NCBI GenBank assembly: GCA_003131315.1
Contig: PKUV01000140.1
Span: 1-64,000 of the forward strand
DNA: 64,000 nucleotides
Direction of reading: 5' to 3'
From: Acidobacteriaceae bacterium
GTDB taxonomy: Bacteria; Acidobacteriota; Terriglobia; Terriglobales; Acidobacteriaceae
This document shows positions 9,839 through 20,016 of the stretch, piece after piece. The notes beneath the pieces were generated by a model that worked only from the letters and a program-made list of their open reading frames with translations, searched no databases and was not told the DNA's origin. Each line of letters begins with the position of its first letter. Position 1 is the first letter of the stretch. A program made the translations under genes and the position numbers.

Positions 9839-10912
9839 TCAACGCTCAGTGGCGTAATGTTTCGCCATCCATTGACGATAGCTGCCGCTGGTGACATCAC
9901 GGACCCAGTCTTCGTGTTCAAGATACCAGCGGACGGTCTTGCGTATGCCGCTCTCAAACGTCTCCAGCGGGCGCCAGTGTAGTTCGCGCTCGATTTTGCG
10001 CGTGTCCATCGCGTAGCGACGGTCGTGGCCGGGGCGGTCTTTGACGAAGGAGACGAGCTTGCTGTGTGGAACGGCGGGGTCGTTCGGGCGCAGCTCGTCC
10101 AGCAGTCTGCAAATGGCTCCGATAATTTCCAGGTTCTTTTTTTCGCTTTGCCCACCGATGTTGTAGGTTTCTCCGACGCGGCCGTTTGAGAGCACGGTGC
10201 GAATGGCGCGGCAGTGGTCCTCGACGTAGAGCCAGTCGCGAACGTTCTTGCCGTCGCCATAAACCGGGAGCGGCTTGCCGGCGCACGCATTCAGGATCAT
10301 CAGCGGGATCAGTTTTTCGGGAAACTGGTGGGGTCCGTAATTATTGGAGCAGTTGGTGGTTAGAGCGGGAAGGCCATAGGTATGGCGATAGGCGCGGACC
10401 AGATGATCGGAAGCCGCTTTGGACGCGGAGTACGGGCTGTTGGGCGCGTAGGGGGTGGTCTCGCTGAAGGCCGGGTCGTTGGGGCCGAGCGATCCGTAGA
10501 CTTCATCGGTGGAGACGTGCAGGAAACGGAACGATGCGCGATCGGGTTCCGGAAGCGCCGACCAGTAGGCTCGCGCTTCTTCGAGCAGGCTGAACGTGCC
10601 GTTGACGTTGGTGCGGACGAAATCATCGGGGCCGTGGATGGAGCGGTCAACGTGGCTCTCGGCGGCGAAGTGAACGATGGCACGCGGTTGTTCGCTCCGC
10701 AGCAAGTTTCGCAATAGCTCGCGATCGCCGATGTCGCCCTGCCCGAAGCAATAGCGCGGATGGGCTTCGACGGCACGCAGATTGTTGAGATTGCCCGCAT
10801 ACGTCAGCTTGTCGAGATTCAGGATGCGCGCGCGTTCAGAGGCAATCCATTGCAGAATGAAGTTCGAGCCAATGAAGCCAGCGCCACCGGTGACGAGGAT
10901 GAGATCTTCCAT
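9839..10912 (-). CDS. rfbB: dTDP-glucose 4,6-dehydratase
   Basis: 357 aa; [12 protein letters not shown] Rossmann motif, [37 protein letters not shown]. Confidence 0.98.
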   Translation of the reverse strand: MEDLILVTGGAGFIGSNFILQWIASERARILNLDKLTYAGNLNNLRAVEAHPRYCFGQGDIGDRELLRNLLRSEQPRAIVHFAAESHVDRSIHGPDDFVRTNVNGTFSLLEEARAYWSALPEPDRASFRFLHVSTDEVYGSLGPNDPAFSETTPYAPNSPYSASKAASDHLVRAYRHTYGLPALTTNCSNNYGPHQFPEKLIPLMILNACAGKPLPVYGDGKNVRDWLYVEDHCRAIRTVLSNGRVGETYNIGGQSEKKNLEIIGAICRLLDELRPNDPAVPHSKLVSFVKDRPGHDRRYAMDTRKIERELHWRPLETFESGIRKTVRWYLEHEDWVRDVTSGSYRQWMAKHYATER

Positions 10913-11006
10913 GCTAGAAATGCCGCATCGCGCAAAGACCCTGCGTTCCGATTCTAATCAAAGCCGGACGCGAAGTCGTGCCCAGCCTCGGCGGCGGGGG
11001 TCCAGA

Positions 11007-11555
11007 TCAGGCGGGTACGGTCTGGCTGGGGGCGACAGCTTCGGTGTCGAAGACCGTCGCCAGGCCATGAATTACAGACGCCAGGCGCACCGCCGCGAGG
11101 ATCGATTCCTCCGACATGCCTTTGTTGCGGAGAACCTGCTCGTGAGAATCGACGCAGGCTCCGCAGCCATTGATCGCCGAGACGGCCGTACACCAGAGTT
11201 CGAAATCGACTGGATCGATGCCGTGGGTGCGCAAAACGTTCATGCGCAGGCGGGCTGGCAGAGTGGCGTACTTTGGGTTCTTTGCCAGGTACTGGAAGCG
11301 GTAATAGATATTGTTCATGCCCATGACGGCGGCGGCGCCCTTGGCCGCTTCCAGAGCTTGCGGCGACAGGTGCGAAGCCGCTTCCGCGAGCACGGTCTGA
11401 AGGACTTGCGGGTTGCGGGACGCGATGGCGGATGCGGCCATGGTGCCCCAGATCTGCTGCTCGTTCAGTTCCTGCTGTTGCAGCAGCGTCGACAAGTTCA
11501 GTTTTAAATCTTTGGCGTACGCGGGCACGGTATCGAGAAGTTCATTCAGGGTCAT
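11007..11555 (-). CDS. ahpD: Alkylhydroperoxidase AhpD-family (carboxymuconolactone decarboxylase fold) protein
   Basis: 182 aa; CGACVDSHEQVLRNKGMSEESILAAVRLASVIH redox CxxC/His motif; next to ahpC. Confidence 0.9.
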   Translation of the reverse strand: MTLNELLDTVPAYAKDLKLNLSTLLQQQELNEQQIWGTMAASAIASRNPQVLQTVLAEAASHLSPQALEAAKGAAAVMGMNNIYYRFQYLAKNPKYATLPARLRMNVLRTHGIDPVDFELWCTAVSAINGCGACVDSHEQVLRNKGMSEESILAAVRLASVIHGLATVFDTEAVAPSQTVPA

Positions 11556-11579
11556 AGGGTACTCACATTTAGTTGGTCA

Positions 11580-11743
11580 CACTTAGGGAATCTCTGATTA
11601 AGTTCGTTTCGGGATAGCTTTGGGTAGGGCACGGCTTCAGCCGTGCCGTTAGGGCCCGCCAAACAAGCGGCTTTAGCCGCTGAGGCCCACTTTCGCAAAG
11701 CACCCCAACTCGCCAACGAACACTTAATCAGACCTTCCTTAGG
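11580..11743. repeat. MITE-like palindromic element between ahpD and ahpC
   Basis: Imperfect terminal inverted repeat: CTTAGGGAATCTCTGATTAAG-TTCG (left) versus reverse complement of CGAACACTTAATCAGACCTTCCTTAGG (right); internal hairpins CACGGC-TTCA-GCCGTG (11630-11645) and GCGGC-TTTA-GCCGC (11667-11680). Confidence 0.7.
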
Positions 11744-11786
11744 AGTCCGCGGTGAATGGTCGTGCACGAGCTACACCACTCATGAA

Positions 11787-11860
11787 TTGTCATCCTGAGC
11801 GAAGCGAAGGACCTGCTGTTCGCCGCGACAGCAGATCCTTCGCTTCGCTCAGGATGACAA
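11787..11860. repeat. Long hairpin of the GTCATCCTGAGCGAAGCGAAGGA repeat family
   Basis: TTGTCATCCTGAGCGAAGCGAAGGACCTGCTGT (11787-11819) and its reverse complement with one mismatch (11828-11860); a single-arm copy is at 2299-2324. Confidence 0.9.
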
Positions 11861-11871
11861 AAGTTTGCAAA

Positions 11872-12411
11872 TTACACGACGAGTGTCGGTTCGCCCTTCT
11901 TCCAGTTGCAGGGGCAGAGTTCGTCGGTCTGCAACGCATCGAGCACGCGCAGAACTTCCTGCGGATTCCGTCCGACGGAGAGGTCGGTCACCATCACGAA
12001 ACGGATGATCCCCTCCGGGTCGACGATGAAGGTGGCACGCTGAGCAACGCCGGCTTTAGGATCAAGAATGCCAAGCGCTTCCGAGAGATCGCGTTTGATG
12101 TCCGCCAGCATGGGGAACGGCAGGTTGTGCAGGTCTTCGTGGTGAACGCGCCAGGCGCGGTGCACGAACTCGGAGTCGGTGCTGCCGCCGAGGATTTGTG
12201 TGTCGCGGTCCAGGAATTCCTTGTTCAGCTTGCCGAAAGCTGCGATTTCCGTGGGGCAAACGAAGGTGAAATCCTTGGGCCAGAAGAAATAAACCTTCCA
12301 CTTGCCGGAGTAGTCGAGGTTGGTGATAGTTTTGAACGCTTTGTCGCTATTGTCGGTGCTGACGGTAGCCGTCAGCGAGTATGAGGGGAATTGTTCACCT
12401 ACTGCTAGCAT
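11872..12411 (-). CDS. ahpC: Alkyl hydroperoxide reductase C-like 2-Cys peroxiredoxin
   Basis: 179 aa; FFWPKDFTFVCPTEIAAFGKLNKEF, typical peroxidatic Cys motif. Confidence 0.93.
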   Translation of the reverse strand: MLAVGEQFPSYSLTATVSTDNSDKAFKTITNLDYSGKWKVYFFWPKDFTFVCPTEIAAFGKLNKEFLDRDTQILGGSTDSEFVHRAWRVHHEDLHNLPFPMLADIKRDLSEALGILDPKAGVAQRATFIVDPEGIIRFVMVTDLSVGRNPQEVLRVLDALQTDELCPCNWKKGEPTLVV

Positions 12412-12477
12412 TTCGCTTCTCCTAAGTTCTGTTTAATCCAGAGACTGTTTTCATCAAAGATTCTCAGAGTGATGTCC

Positions 12478-12600
12478 GGCCCTCAAGGGCTAAAGAGTGT
12501 GGGTGAGAACTGGGTCGTCCCTCCGGGACTCGACTCATTCTCTTCCGCTTTTCCCAGCGCTGAAGCGCTGGGCTAAGTTGGTACGCCCCTCCGGGGCTGG
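12478..12600. repeat. Cluster of short hairpins (CCCTCAAGGG, TCCCTCCGGGA, CCCAGCGC-TGAA-GCGCTGGG, CCCCTCCGGGG)
   Basis: Four consecutive perfect or near-perfect short palindromes in a non-coding interval. Confidence 0.65.
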
Positions 12601-12804
12601 ATGCTTTGTTGGTGCACACCGACTCCACGGAGGACGTCGAATTCCGAAGAAAAATATTCGCAAAAATATTCGCAAACGACAGCGTCTTTTCTCCAACAAG
12701 TTGGATTCGCGAGACTCTGCGCCGGATGCAGATTCTTTCGGCGAGAGAGGGCCTCCGTGTTCCGCAATTTCCGGGTCAGACGACCAGGGCTCGATCCAGC
12801 GGCG

Positions 12805-15249
12805 CTACCGGACTGCAGAAGTGCGGATCTGGATCTGCTCACTCGGCGTGTGCTCCCTCGGCATGTGCTCGCTCGGGCTCCAGCCCAGCACGTTGTAATA
12901 GGCCGTTTCGATCGATCGGGCGATTTCGGGCCAGAGATATTGGCTCTGGATACGTTCGCGTCCCCGAACGGTGGACTGACGGCGAAGTTCGGGATTGTGG
13001 ACGAGTACGTCGAGCATGCGCTCAAGATCTGCCTGGTCGCCGCGCCGGAAGGTGAAACCGGCGCCCTCGACCACTTCATTATTTTCCGGAATATCGCTGG
13101 TCAGCACGCAGACACCGGCGGCCATGGCATCGAGAAGAGCCAGGGACAGGCCCTCCAGTTCAGACGGCAGCACGAACAGAGCGGCATTGGAGAGAAGCTC
13201 TTCGAGATCGCTTCCCGAGACCCAGGGAAGGAAACGGATCTGGTCGGATTCGTGGCTGCGCAAGCTCTTGACGTAGGAATCGGAGTGACTCGAGCCTCCG
13301 GCGAGGACGAGTTTCATGCTGGTGTGGAGGGCTTCGAAGGCATTGATAAGGAGATGGCAGTTTTTTTCCGGTGAAAACCTGCCTAAGAAAAGGACGTAGT
13401 TGTCCGGGAGGAGATCCCACTCGATCAGTTGCCGGGGGAGGCGCCGGGGCGCTAGCGTGGCTCCGTTCGGGACGTAGATAGTATCGCGCTTGTACTGTTG
13501 GCGGTAGTGCTGCTGCAGGGTGCGCGAGACGACCATGGTGGCATCGGGCGAGGAAACCGCAGCAGCTTCTCCCCAGCGCAGTACGCGCGACGCGATCCGG
13601 CCCCACTTACCGCGCTGCCAGTCGAGACCCTGAACGGTGACGACGGTCTTCTTACCGGCAAGCCGCGGAAGAAAAGAAAACAACGCCGGTCCCAGGCAGT
13701 GGTAATGGACGACATCGTAGTCCGACGTCATGGCATCCACTGTGCTCAACAGAGTATGGACGACAGTTTCCAGATGCTTGGAGCGGATGGTCGGCAACCG
13801 CCGCACCCGCATGCCGTTGTGCGTGTCCATGGGAGGAGTGAAATAGCTGCGGCAATATACGGTAACTTCGTGCCCCAGGCGGGCCAGTTCGTGGCCAGCC
13901 TGCTCGTAGTAGGATTCGATGCCGCTGTACTTGGAGACCACGCCGCGACCCCCGATGAACGCGACACGGACGCTGCGGCGTGGGCGTGGGGGCTCAGGCG
14001 CGGCGGGGAAGGAAAGAAGCTTCTTAGGGAATGTGAGCCGGTAGTAGAGTTCGAGCAGCTTCTCCACGTGTTGATCGGGGTCGTGGTTGGCTTTCACGCG
14101 ACTGCGAGCGGCGGCGCCCATCTTCTCGATCAGATCGGGGCGGTCAAACAGAAATCCGATGGAATGAGCGAACTGTTCGCGGTCCCCGTCGGAATAAAGC
14201 AGGCCGGTGACGCCATGTTGGACGAGTTCGCGGCGCGAACCCAGATCGGAGGCGATGACGGGCCGTCCCCAGGCATTGGATTCCAGAATGGATTTCCCCA
14301 AGGTCTCGTAGGCGTGGGACGGAAACACGGAGAAGCTGCAACCGGCGATGAGTTTCTGGAGTTTCTCGCCATGGACCATGCCGGCGAACAGGACTTGGTT
14401 CAAGTTCAATTCTTGTGCCAGCGCCTCGAGTCGGGGACGCTCGGGACCGTCTCCCGCGATGACGAGAGGAATGTGTGGTAGCCGCACCATGGCGCGCAAG
14501 AGCTCATAGACGCCTTTCTCTGGAGAGAGCCGGCCGAAGTAGAGCAGGTATCCTTCATCGGTGGTGAGGTGTTCGTCGGGGGGCAGCGCCTGGAAGTGGG
14601 GCAGGACTTCGATGCGTTGCGCAGGGAAACCGCTGGCGATCAACTTGTTGCGCACGAATTCGCTGGGAGCCAGGAACATGTCCACGCAGCGTTCGTAAGT
14701 TCGCAACCATTTGTGCAGGTATGCTTCGGCGGCAAGGACCACCGCGCTGGAACGCGGTCCGGTATAGCAACCTTTCGTAGCGGCGTGGTGGAAAGCACCG
14801 TGACTGCAGAGTTCGCAAGGGTGAGCATCGGCGACAAAATTGTAGGTTGGGCACAAAATCTTGAAATCGTTCAGGTGGTAGAGCACGGGGATCCCCTGGT
14901 GCTTTAGTTCCCAGAGAATCGAGGGCGACAAGTGGTGGTAGATTCCGCGAACGTGCGCCAGATCGGGTGAAAAATCAGCCAGGCAACTGCGCATAGCGCG
15001 CCGGGCCGATGGTGAATAGATGGCGTGCGCTGCCATCTTAACCTTCTTCAGAAAACCGGCGTTTGGATCCTTGAAGTCAAGATGCGGAATGCGATAACTG
15101 CGGCCTGTAAAAGCGGGAGTACGGCCGTGGTCCATACTGAACAGAGCGGTTTCCTGGCCGCGCTGATCCATCTGGTGGATGAGGTCGAAGAGGTACGCTT
15201 CAGTGCCGCTAAACGGATAGTCGTACTTGTTGCAATACAGGATGCGCAT
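12805..15249 (-). CDS. Fused GT4-GT4 glycosyltransferase (two tandem GT-B glycosyltransferase domains)
   Basis: First GT from MRILYCNKYDYPFSGTEAYLFDL...LLYFGRLSPEKGVYELL; second from RVAFIGGRGVVSKYSGIESYYEQAG...VLFLGRFSPEKNCHLLINAFE. Track ORF begins at 15294; internal ATG at 15249 is the likely start. Confidence 0.88.
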   Translation of the reverse strand: MRILYCNKYDYPFSGTEAYLFDLIHQMDQRGQETALFSMDHGRTPAFTGRSYRIPHLDFKDPNAGFLKKVKMAAHAIYSPSARRAMRSCLADFSPDLAHVRGIYHHLSPSILWELKHQGIPVLYHLNDFKILCPTYNFVADAHPCELCSHGAFHHAATKGCYTGPRSSAVVLAAEAYLHKWLRTYERCVDMFLAPSEFVRNKLIASGFPAQRIEVLPHFQALPPDEHLTTDEGYLLYFGRLSPEKGVYELLRAMVRLPHIPLVIAGDGPERPRLEALAQELNLNQVLFAGMVHGEKLQKLIAGCSFSVFPSHAYETLGKSILESNAWGRPVIASDLGSRRELVQHGVTGLLYSDGDREQFAHSIGFLFDRPDLIEKMGAAARSRVKANHDPDQHVEKLLELYYRLTFPKKLLSFPAAPEPPRPRRSVRVAFIGGRGVVSKYSGIESYYEQAGHELARLGHEVTVYCRSYFTPPMDTHNGMRVRRLPTIRSKHLETVVHTLLSTVDAMTSDYDVVHYHCLGPALFSFLPRLAGKKTVVTVQGLDWQRGKWGRIASRVLRWGEAAAVSSPDATMVVSRTLQQHYRQQYKRDTIYVPNGATLAPRRLPRQLIEWDLLPDNYVLFLGRFSPEKNCHLLINAFEALHTSMKLVLAGGSSHSDSYVKSLRSHESDQIRFLPWVSGSDLEELLSNAALFVLPSELEGLSLALLDAMAAGVCVLTSDIPENNEVVEGAGFTFRRGDQADLERMLDVLVHNPELRRQSTVRGRERIQSQYLWPEIARSIETAYYNVLGWSPSEHMPREHTPSEQIQIRTSAVR

Positions 15250-16471
15250 GGTCACCGTCCGATTGGGGAATGCGGGCCAGGAGTTGCTCCGCAAAAGCGC
15301 GTAGATTTCGCTGGCGGTTATAGGAAGCGGCGATGCTGGCCGCGGCCGCGCGCTGGATTCCGGCCAGAGAAGCTTTGTGGCCCTGAATCCAACTGACGGC
15401 GCTGACGAAATCGGGTAAAGAGCCAGGTTGATAAAGAAATCCGGTGCGCTGGTGCTCGACCAGTTCGGGAATCCCGGTAATGGCAGGAGCCAGCACGAGT
15501 TTTTCGTGAGCCATGGCCTCCATCAGGACCACCGGGATTCCTTCGCTCTTGCTGGTCATGACGACCAGGTCGGCGTAGCGGTAATAGCCGGGAAGGTCGG
15601 TGCGAGGCACTTGACCGATCAGGTAAACACGCCCTTGAAGCCCCAATGCCACAATCTGGTTTTCGAGAGCTGTGCGCTCCGGTCCTTCGCCGACGATCCA
15701 GCAGATGAAGTCAAGACCTTGGTCGCGAAGCGCGGCACAGGCCTGGACGAGAAAGCGATAGTCCTTCACCCGATGCAGGCGTCCGACGGAGAGGAGACAG
15801 AACCGCCGGTGGTCCGCCTCGGCTGCGCTGGCGGGTGTGGGCCAGGAAAGCACGCGATCGACCCCAAGACGTTGCACGATGATTTTCTCAGCGGGCGTGG
15901 AAGGGTAGTTGCGGAGAATGTACTGGCGGTTGAAGTCGGAGACCGTTACGCAGAACTGGCAAGCCCGCAGCTTGGCCGAGAGCAGATCCGCGCGCTGCAG
16001 CAGATCGGAGCCGTGCAGGGTGAAGCTGAAGCCGATTCCGAGCAGACGGGCAGCGGCTAAGGCCATCCATGAGGCGAAGTATCCGTGATGAGCGTGGATG
16101 TGCTCGACATTGAGTGGCGCCAGTTGTTCTGCCAGCGCGGCACCCATTACCGTGTGGCCTAGCGCGCGAATGCGGCGGATCGGGGAAGCTCCGCGCTTCC
16201 ACATCAGGGGGCGCAACAGCTGCCAGAGGTTGTGACGATCGGAGGCGAGCCGGCGCACTGCCCGTACAAGCTCATCGTCGGAGAGCGGCTGAAAAAAACG
16301 CGTCTCTTTCCAGAAAGCACGCTCCGCCAAGCTGAGATCATTCGGCGAGACGCGTTTGCCGCTGCAGCAGATCACTTGCGCCCCGCGGCGGCGCAGTTCT
16401 GTAATTTCATCGATCACGTAAGGTTCGAGGGAAGAAGGAAACTCGTTGGCGACGTAGGCGATGGTGGTCAT
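15209..16471 (-). CDS. GT4-family glycosyltransferase
   Basis: 420 aa; HIHAHHGYFASWMALAAARLLGIGFSFTLHGSDL, LLSVGRLHRVKDYRFLVQACAAL, SKSEGIPVVLMEAMAHEKLVLAPAITGIPELVE. Confidence 0.93.
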   Translation of the reverse strand: MTTIAYVANEFPSSLEPYVIDEITELRRRGAQVICCSGKRVSPNDLSLAERAFWKETRFFQPLSDDELVRAVRRLASDRHNLWQLLRPLMWKRGASPIRRIRALGHTVMGAALAEQLAPLNVEHIHAHHGYFASWMALAAARLLGIGFSFTLHGSDLLQRADLLSAKLRACQFCVTVSDFNRQYILRNYPSTPAEKIIVQRLGVDRVLSWPTPASAAEADHRRFCLLSVGRLHRVKDYRFLVQACAALRDQGLDFICWIVGEGPERTALENQIVALGLQGRVYLIGQVPRTDLPGYYRYADLVVMTSKSEGIPVVLMEAMAHEKLVLAPAITGIPELVEHQRTGFLYQPGSLPDFVSAVSWIQGHKASLAGIQRAAAASIAASYNRQRNLRAFAEQLLARIPQSDGDHAHPVLQQVRLSV

Positions 16472-17754
16472 GCGACGGACTCCTCGGACGCGCAGAGCAT
16501 CCCGGCAACGGTGAACACGAGTCCAATGACAAACTGGTACGCCATGTCGACGAAGAAAGCGTTGAAGAGGTAAACGCTGAGCAAGATGGGCCAGACTTTG
16601 CGCAGAGAAGCGACGGGGCCGGACTCACCGAGCGGACCGTGCCAGGAAAGGCGGAAGAGGTTGAAGAAAAGAATGCCGTAGAGGGCCAACCCCGGCACAC
16701 CGAACTCAACCAGCAAGGCGAGGTAAGTGTTGTGCACGTAGAAGGTGCGGAGGTGGTAGCCCTCCATACGGCGGGCAAGCTCGGCGTACATACCTCCGGC
16801 AGCCCAACCGGTGAACGGCCGCTCCTGAAACATTGCCCAGCCGGCGTCGTACACGGCCAGGCGCGCGTCCACCGGACCGCGTTCTCCGGTGCGGTCCCAA
16901 AGAGCAGTCTTCAGCGAATGGTTGCCGAGGCCGATTGCCAGGCCAAGCAGTAGGCTCGCAACCGCCAACAAGGCGCACACCGCTCGCAGCCGGCGTTCGA
17001 CCAGGCGGAATCCGAGAACGATGGTGGAGACGGCGAACGAGATCCAAACGGCGCGCGTCATGGTGGCGAGCACGGCCAGGGGCAGAACCAGCCACAGCAA
17101 CCTGACGACGGTTTTGCGCTTTTGCGAGAGCGCGATGACAAGAATCCCAAGGATGTTCAACGAAACGCCGTTGGCCACTGCCTGGAGAAATGGGCCGCGA
17201 GCGCGGTCCACATGAAAACCAAGGCTTTCGTCAAGAATGAAACGCGGAAAGATGAGGGAGCGGGCGTCCGCGAGGAAGGCAATGGCAATAAACACGAGGT
17301 AGGCGAGCGCAAAGATGACGAAGATTTCGAAGTGTCTTCGTTGCGATGCGCCTCGGAAGATCAGCACAGCGAGGTGAAACAGCGCAAAGGGGACGATGAA
17401 CTTGCTGGCGATAATGCTCCAGGTTTGTGCGTCGAACGGCTCCCGAAGCGCACGGAACACGGCGAGCGCCATGAGACTGAGCATAGGCAAACTGAGTCCG
17501 GCAAAGAATGGGAGCTTATCGCGGAGCGCCATAGTACGCAGCGCAACGAAGAAGACCAGGATGCCGAACGCGATTCGGTCGGCGTAAAAAGAAAAAAGGT
17601 CTGGTGGACGAAACAGGAAAACGATCATCGCGGCCACGTAAAGGATCGAGGGAAAAGCCAATCCCAGGTGAAGGGGGCGAAGCAGCAGACCGGCAGCGCG
17701 CCAAAGCGGGTTGTCGTCACTATCCCGGATTAAAGCTAGGGCGCGGCTGCTCAT
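16468..17754 (-). CDS. O-antigen ligase/polymerase (Wzy-like) multi-TM protein
   Basis: Multi-TM; FTGWAAGGMYAELARRMEGYHLRTFYVHNTYLALLVEFGVPGL typical of Wzy_C/O-antigen ligase. Start refined from 17859 to 17754. Confidence 0.85.
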   Translation of the reverse strand: MSSRALALIRDSDDNPLWRAAGLLLRPLHLGLAFPSILYVAAMIVFLFRPPDLFSFYADRIAFGILVFFVALRTMALRDKLPFFAGLSLPMLSLMALAVFRALREPFDAQTWSIIASKFIVPFALFHLAVLIFRGASQRRHFEIFVIFALAYLVFIAIAFLADARSLIFPRFILDESLGFHVDRARGPFLQAVANGVSLNILGILVIALSQKRKTVVRLLWLVLPLAVLATMTRAVWISFAVSTIVLGFRLVERRLRAVCALLAVASLLLGLAIGLGNHSLKTALWDRTGERGPVDARLAVYDAGWAMFQERPFTGWAAGGMYAELARRMEGYHLRTFYVHNTYLALLVEFGVPGLALYGILFFNLFRLSWHGPLGESGPVASLRKVWPILLSVYLFNAFFVDMAYQFVIGLVFTVAGMLCASEESVA

Positions 17755-17764
17755 GGCGAGAGTC

Positions 17765-19318
17765 TCAGGCTCCTTCCGGCGCGAACAGCACGCGAACTGT
17801 GCTGGCGAGGATGCGCAGGTCCAGGCGCAGACTCCAGTTCTCGATGTAGGTGAGATCAAGGTGCATGTTGAGTTCGAACGACGGACAGCCGCGCGCCGTA
17901 ATCTGCCACAGACCCGTGATTCCGGGTTTTACGTCAAGGCGCCGGAACTGGTGAAGTTCGTAATGGTTGACCTCGTCCACGGGATGAGGCCGCGGTCCAA
18001 CCAGGCTCATCTCCCCGCGCAGCACGTTCCAGAGCTGAGGCAGTTCGTCGAGGCTGTAGCGGCGAATGATGTGGCCGATGCGGGTGATTCTGGGGTCGTC
18101 GTCGATTTTGAAGATGGGGCCCTGTCTCTGGTTGCGGGCGCGCAAGTCTTCCTTGAGGTGTGCGGCGTCGGTCACCATGGAGCGAAACTTATAGCAAAGG
18201 AAGCGGCGGCCTTTGGCGCCGGTGCGTTCCGCGGAGTAGACGATTGGACCGGGCGAGTCCAGCCGGATGAGCAGGGCCACGATCGCCATTAGAGGACTGG
18301 CCAACACCAGACCGAACGTCGCACCGGTGACATCCAGCAAACGCTTCAGAAATAAGGCGGCGCTGGGTAATGGTTCGCGATGCAGGGTGACGACCGGCAC
18401 CTCTCCGATGTGATCGATGCCTGAGTCTGGCCACGGACCCGGGGGCAGATCGGGCACGGCACGAATGTCCAGGTGGTTACGGAACGCGGCTTCGGCAGCT
18501 TCTCGCGTCTGGGCTGGCTGACCGGGGAGAGCGAGGATGACTTCATCGATGAATTCGGCGCGAGCGAGCCAGTCCAAGTCTGCGATTCGCCCCAATACCG
18601 CCGGGGAAAGAGGCTGGTCGTCATCCACGAAGCCGCAGACGGTTGCGCGTTGGAGAGGATCATTGCGCAGTGCCCGGGCGATGGAGCGAGCGACCGGCCC
18701 CCCGCCAATGATGAGGATCTTGCGCGATTCTGTTTCGCGGCGCCGCCGCTTCCATTCAATCTGCCTCAACCGGCGTAACAGCGCGAGGCCGGCCAGGCTG
18801 CTGGCAAATATTCTGGAGGCGGCGAGAGGACGCATTCCATCCCACCGGGCGATGAAGACCAGTCCGATCGCGAACAGGGTTGACCTCGCCAGTGCTGGGA
18901 CGATCCCGGCGGGAGACGGATCCCCAGCGCGTTTGTAGATCCCCTCACAGAAGCTAAAGAGCGTTACCAGAACAGCAAAAATCGGCAGATAAGCCCACGG
19001 TAGGCCCCAAGCGGGAGAGAACAGCGATAACGCGCTGCACACTACCACGAGAACGATCAAGTCGGCTGCCACCAGCTCACAAAGCGTGAATCGATCAATG
19101 GTAGGTTGCGGTAGATGTTGTTGAGTTAGCGTTCGCGCCTGGGTGCGTCTCGTGGTGGTTTGGTCGACCGCGTTGACTGAACGTGTGGGGGTGGCGTTGC
19201 CCGTCGGCGCGAATCTGGGAGGCGGCATTGCAGGTGTCCCAAGAATCATGCGGGCATACTGCGACGGGGAATCTTTGGGTCCGATGTCCCATAGCCGGTT
19301 TGTGGTCAATTCGCCCAT
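17765..19318 (-). CDS. Polyprenyl-phosphate sugar-1-phosphate transferase (priming glycosyltransferase)
   Basis: Bacterial sugar transferase C-terminus: KRLLDVTGATFGLVLASPLMAIVALLIRLDSPGPIVYSAERTGAKGRRFLCYKFRSM...LRGEMSLVGPRPHP...KPGITGLWQ; N-terminal TM and CoA-binding-like region. Start refined to 19318. Confidence 0.93.
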   Translation of the reverse strand: MGELTTNRLWDIGPKDSPSQYARMILGTPAMPPPRFAPTGNATPTRSVNAVDQTTTRRTQARTLTQQHLPQPTIDRFTLCELVAADLIVLVVVCSALSLFSPAWGLPWAYLPIFAVLVTLFSFCEGIYKRAGDPSPAGIVPALARSTLFAIGLVFIARWDGMRPLAASRIFASSLAGLALLRRLRQIEWKRRRRETESRKILIIGGGPVARSIARALRNDPLQRATVCGFVDDDQPLSPAVLGRIADLDWLARAEFIDEVILALPGQPAQTREAAEAAFRNHLDIRAVPDLPPGPWPDSGIDHIGEVPVVTLHREPLPSAALFLKRLLDVTGATFGLVLASPLMAIVALLIRLDSPGPIVYSAERTGAKGRRFLCYKFRSMVTDAAHLKEDLRARNQRQGPIFKIDDDPRITRIGHIIRRYSLDELPQLWNVLRGEMSLVGPRPHPVDEVNHYELHQFRRLDVKPGITGLWQITARGCPSFELNMHLDLTYIENWSLRLDLRILASTVRVLFAPEGA

Positions 19319-19323
19319 AAGAT

Positions 19324-20016
19324 TCACAGACTCCGGTACAGGCCTTGCGGCACAGGAAAACGACGTTCCGCGAGGACGGTCCCGAGCAGAGGAACTTGCG
19401 CCTTGCTTAGCTGGTCCTTGATTTGAGCGGCGACGAGGCGTCTTGTTTTGTTGGCGGTCAGCACGAGCACCAGACCGTCGCAGGTTTGGCCAATGCTCGC
19501 CGTGAGCCAGGAGACCGGAGCACACCACAGAATGGAAAAGTCGAACTCCGTCGTGAGTTCGCGGAGCCGCGATAAGTTCCGATCGGTGAGCCGCTGCTCG
19601 CAGGCGTCCGGGAGCCAGCTCTGGCGAGGAACCATCCAGAGACGCGGTGCGATTGGCCAGGTGGCCTCCGTACGGTTGGGGGAGGGAATCTGCAGTTGGT
19701 TTTGGAGAGGGATCGAGTCCGGGCGGGCGTCGATCAGCCCGACGTCGTACCTGTCTTCTTCAGCCAGCGCTCTGGCGACCTCGATGCACAGTGTCGCAGT
19801 TGCAGTCGATGCTTCGACCGGGGCAAATCCGACGTGCCGAACCGGCCTCGATTCATGCCGAAAGAAAAGTTGCTGAACCAGCGCATGGATCTGATCCTCG
19901 TGAACCGAAGCCGTCGGAGAAACTGCTTTGCGCTGGACTGGCTCGCGTATTGGAGTTACGCGCGGCGGTTCAGCGGCAGATGGCGTTTCGACAAGAAGCT
20001 CACGGAGAGTGCTCAC
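19324..20016 (-). CDS. CpsD/BY-kinase-like ATPase with degenerate P-loop
   Basis: Follows wzz with 4-nt overlap; VGFAPVEASTATATLCIEVARALA in place of GEGKST-type Walker A, then VGLIDARPD. Confidence 0.65.
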   Translation of the reverse strand: MSTLRELLVETPSAAEPPRVTPIREPVQRKAVSPTASVHEDQIHALVQQLFFRHESRPVRHVGFAPVEASTATATLCIEVARALAEEDRYDVGLIDARPDSIPLQNQLQIPSPNRTEATWPIAPRLWMVPRQSWLPDACEQRLTDRNLSRLRELTTEFDFSILWCAPVSWLTASIGQTCDGLVLVLTANKTRRLVAAQIKDQLSKAQVPLLGTVLAERRFPVPQGLYRSL

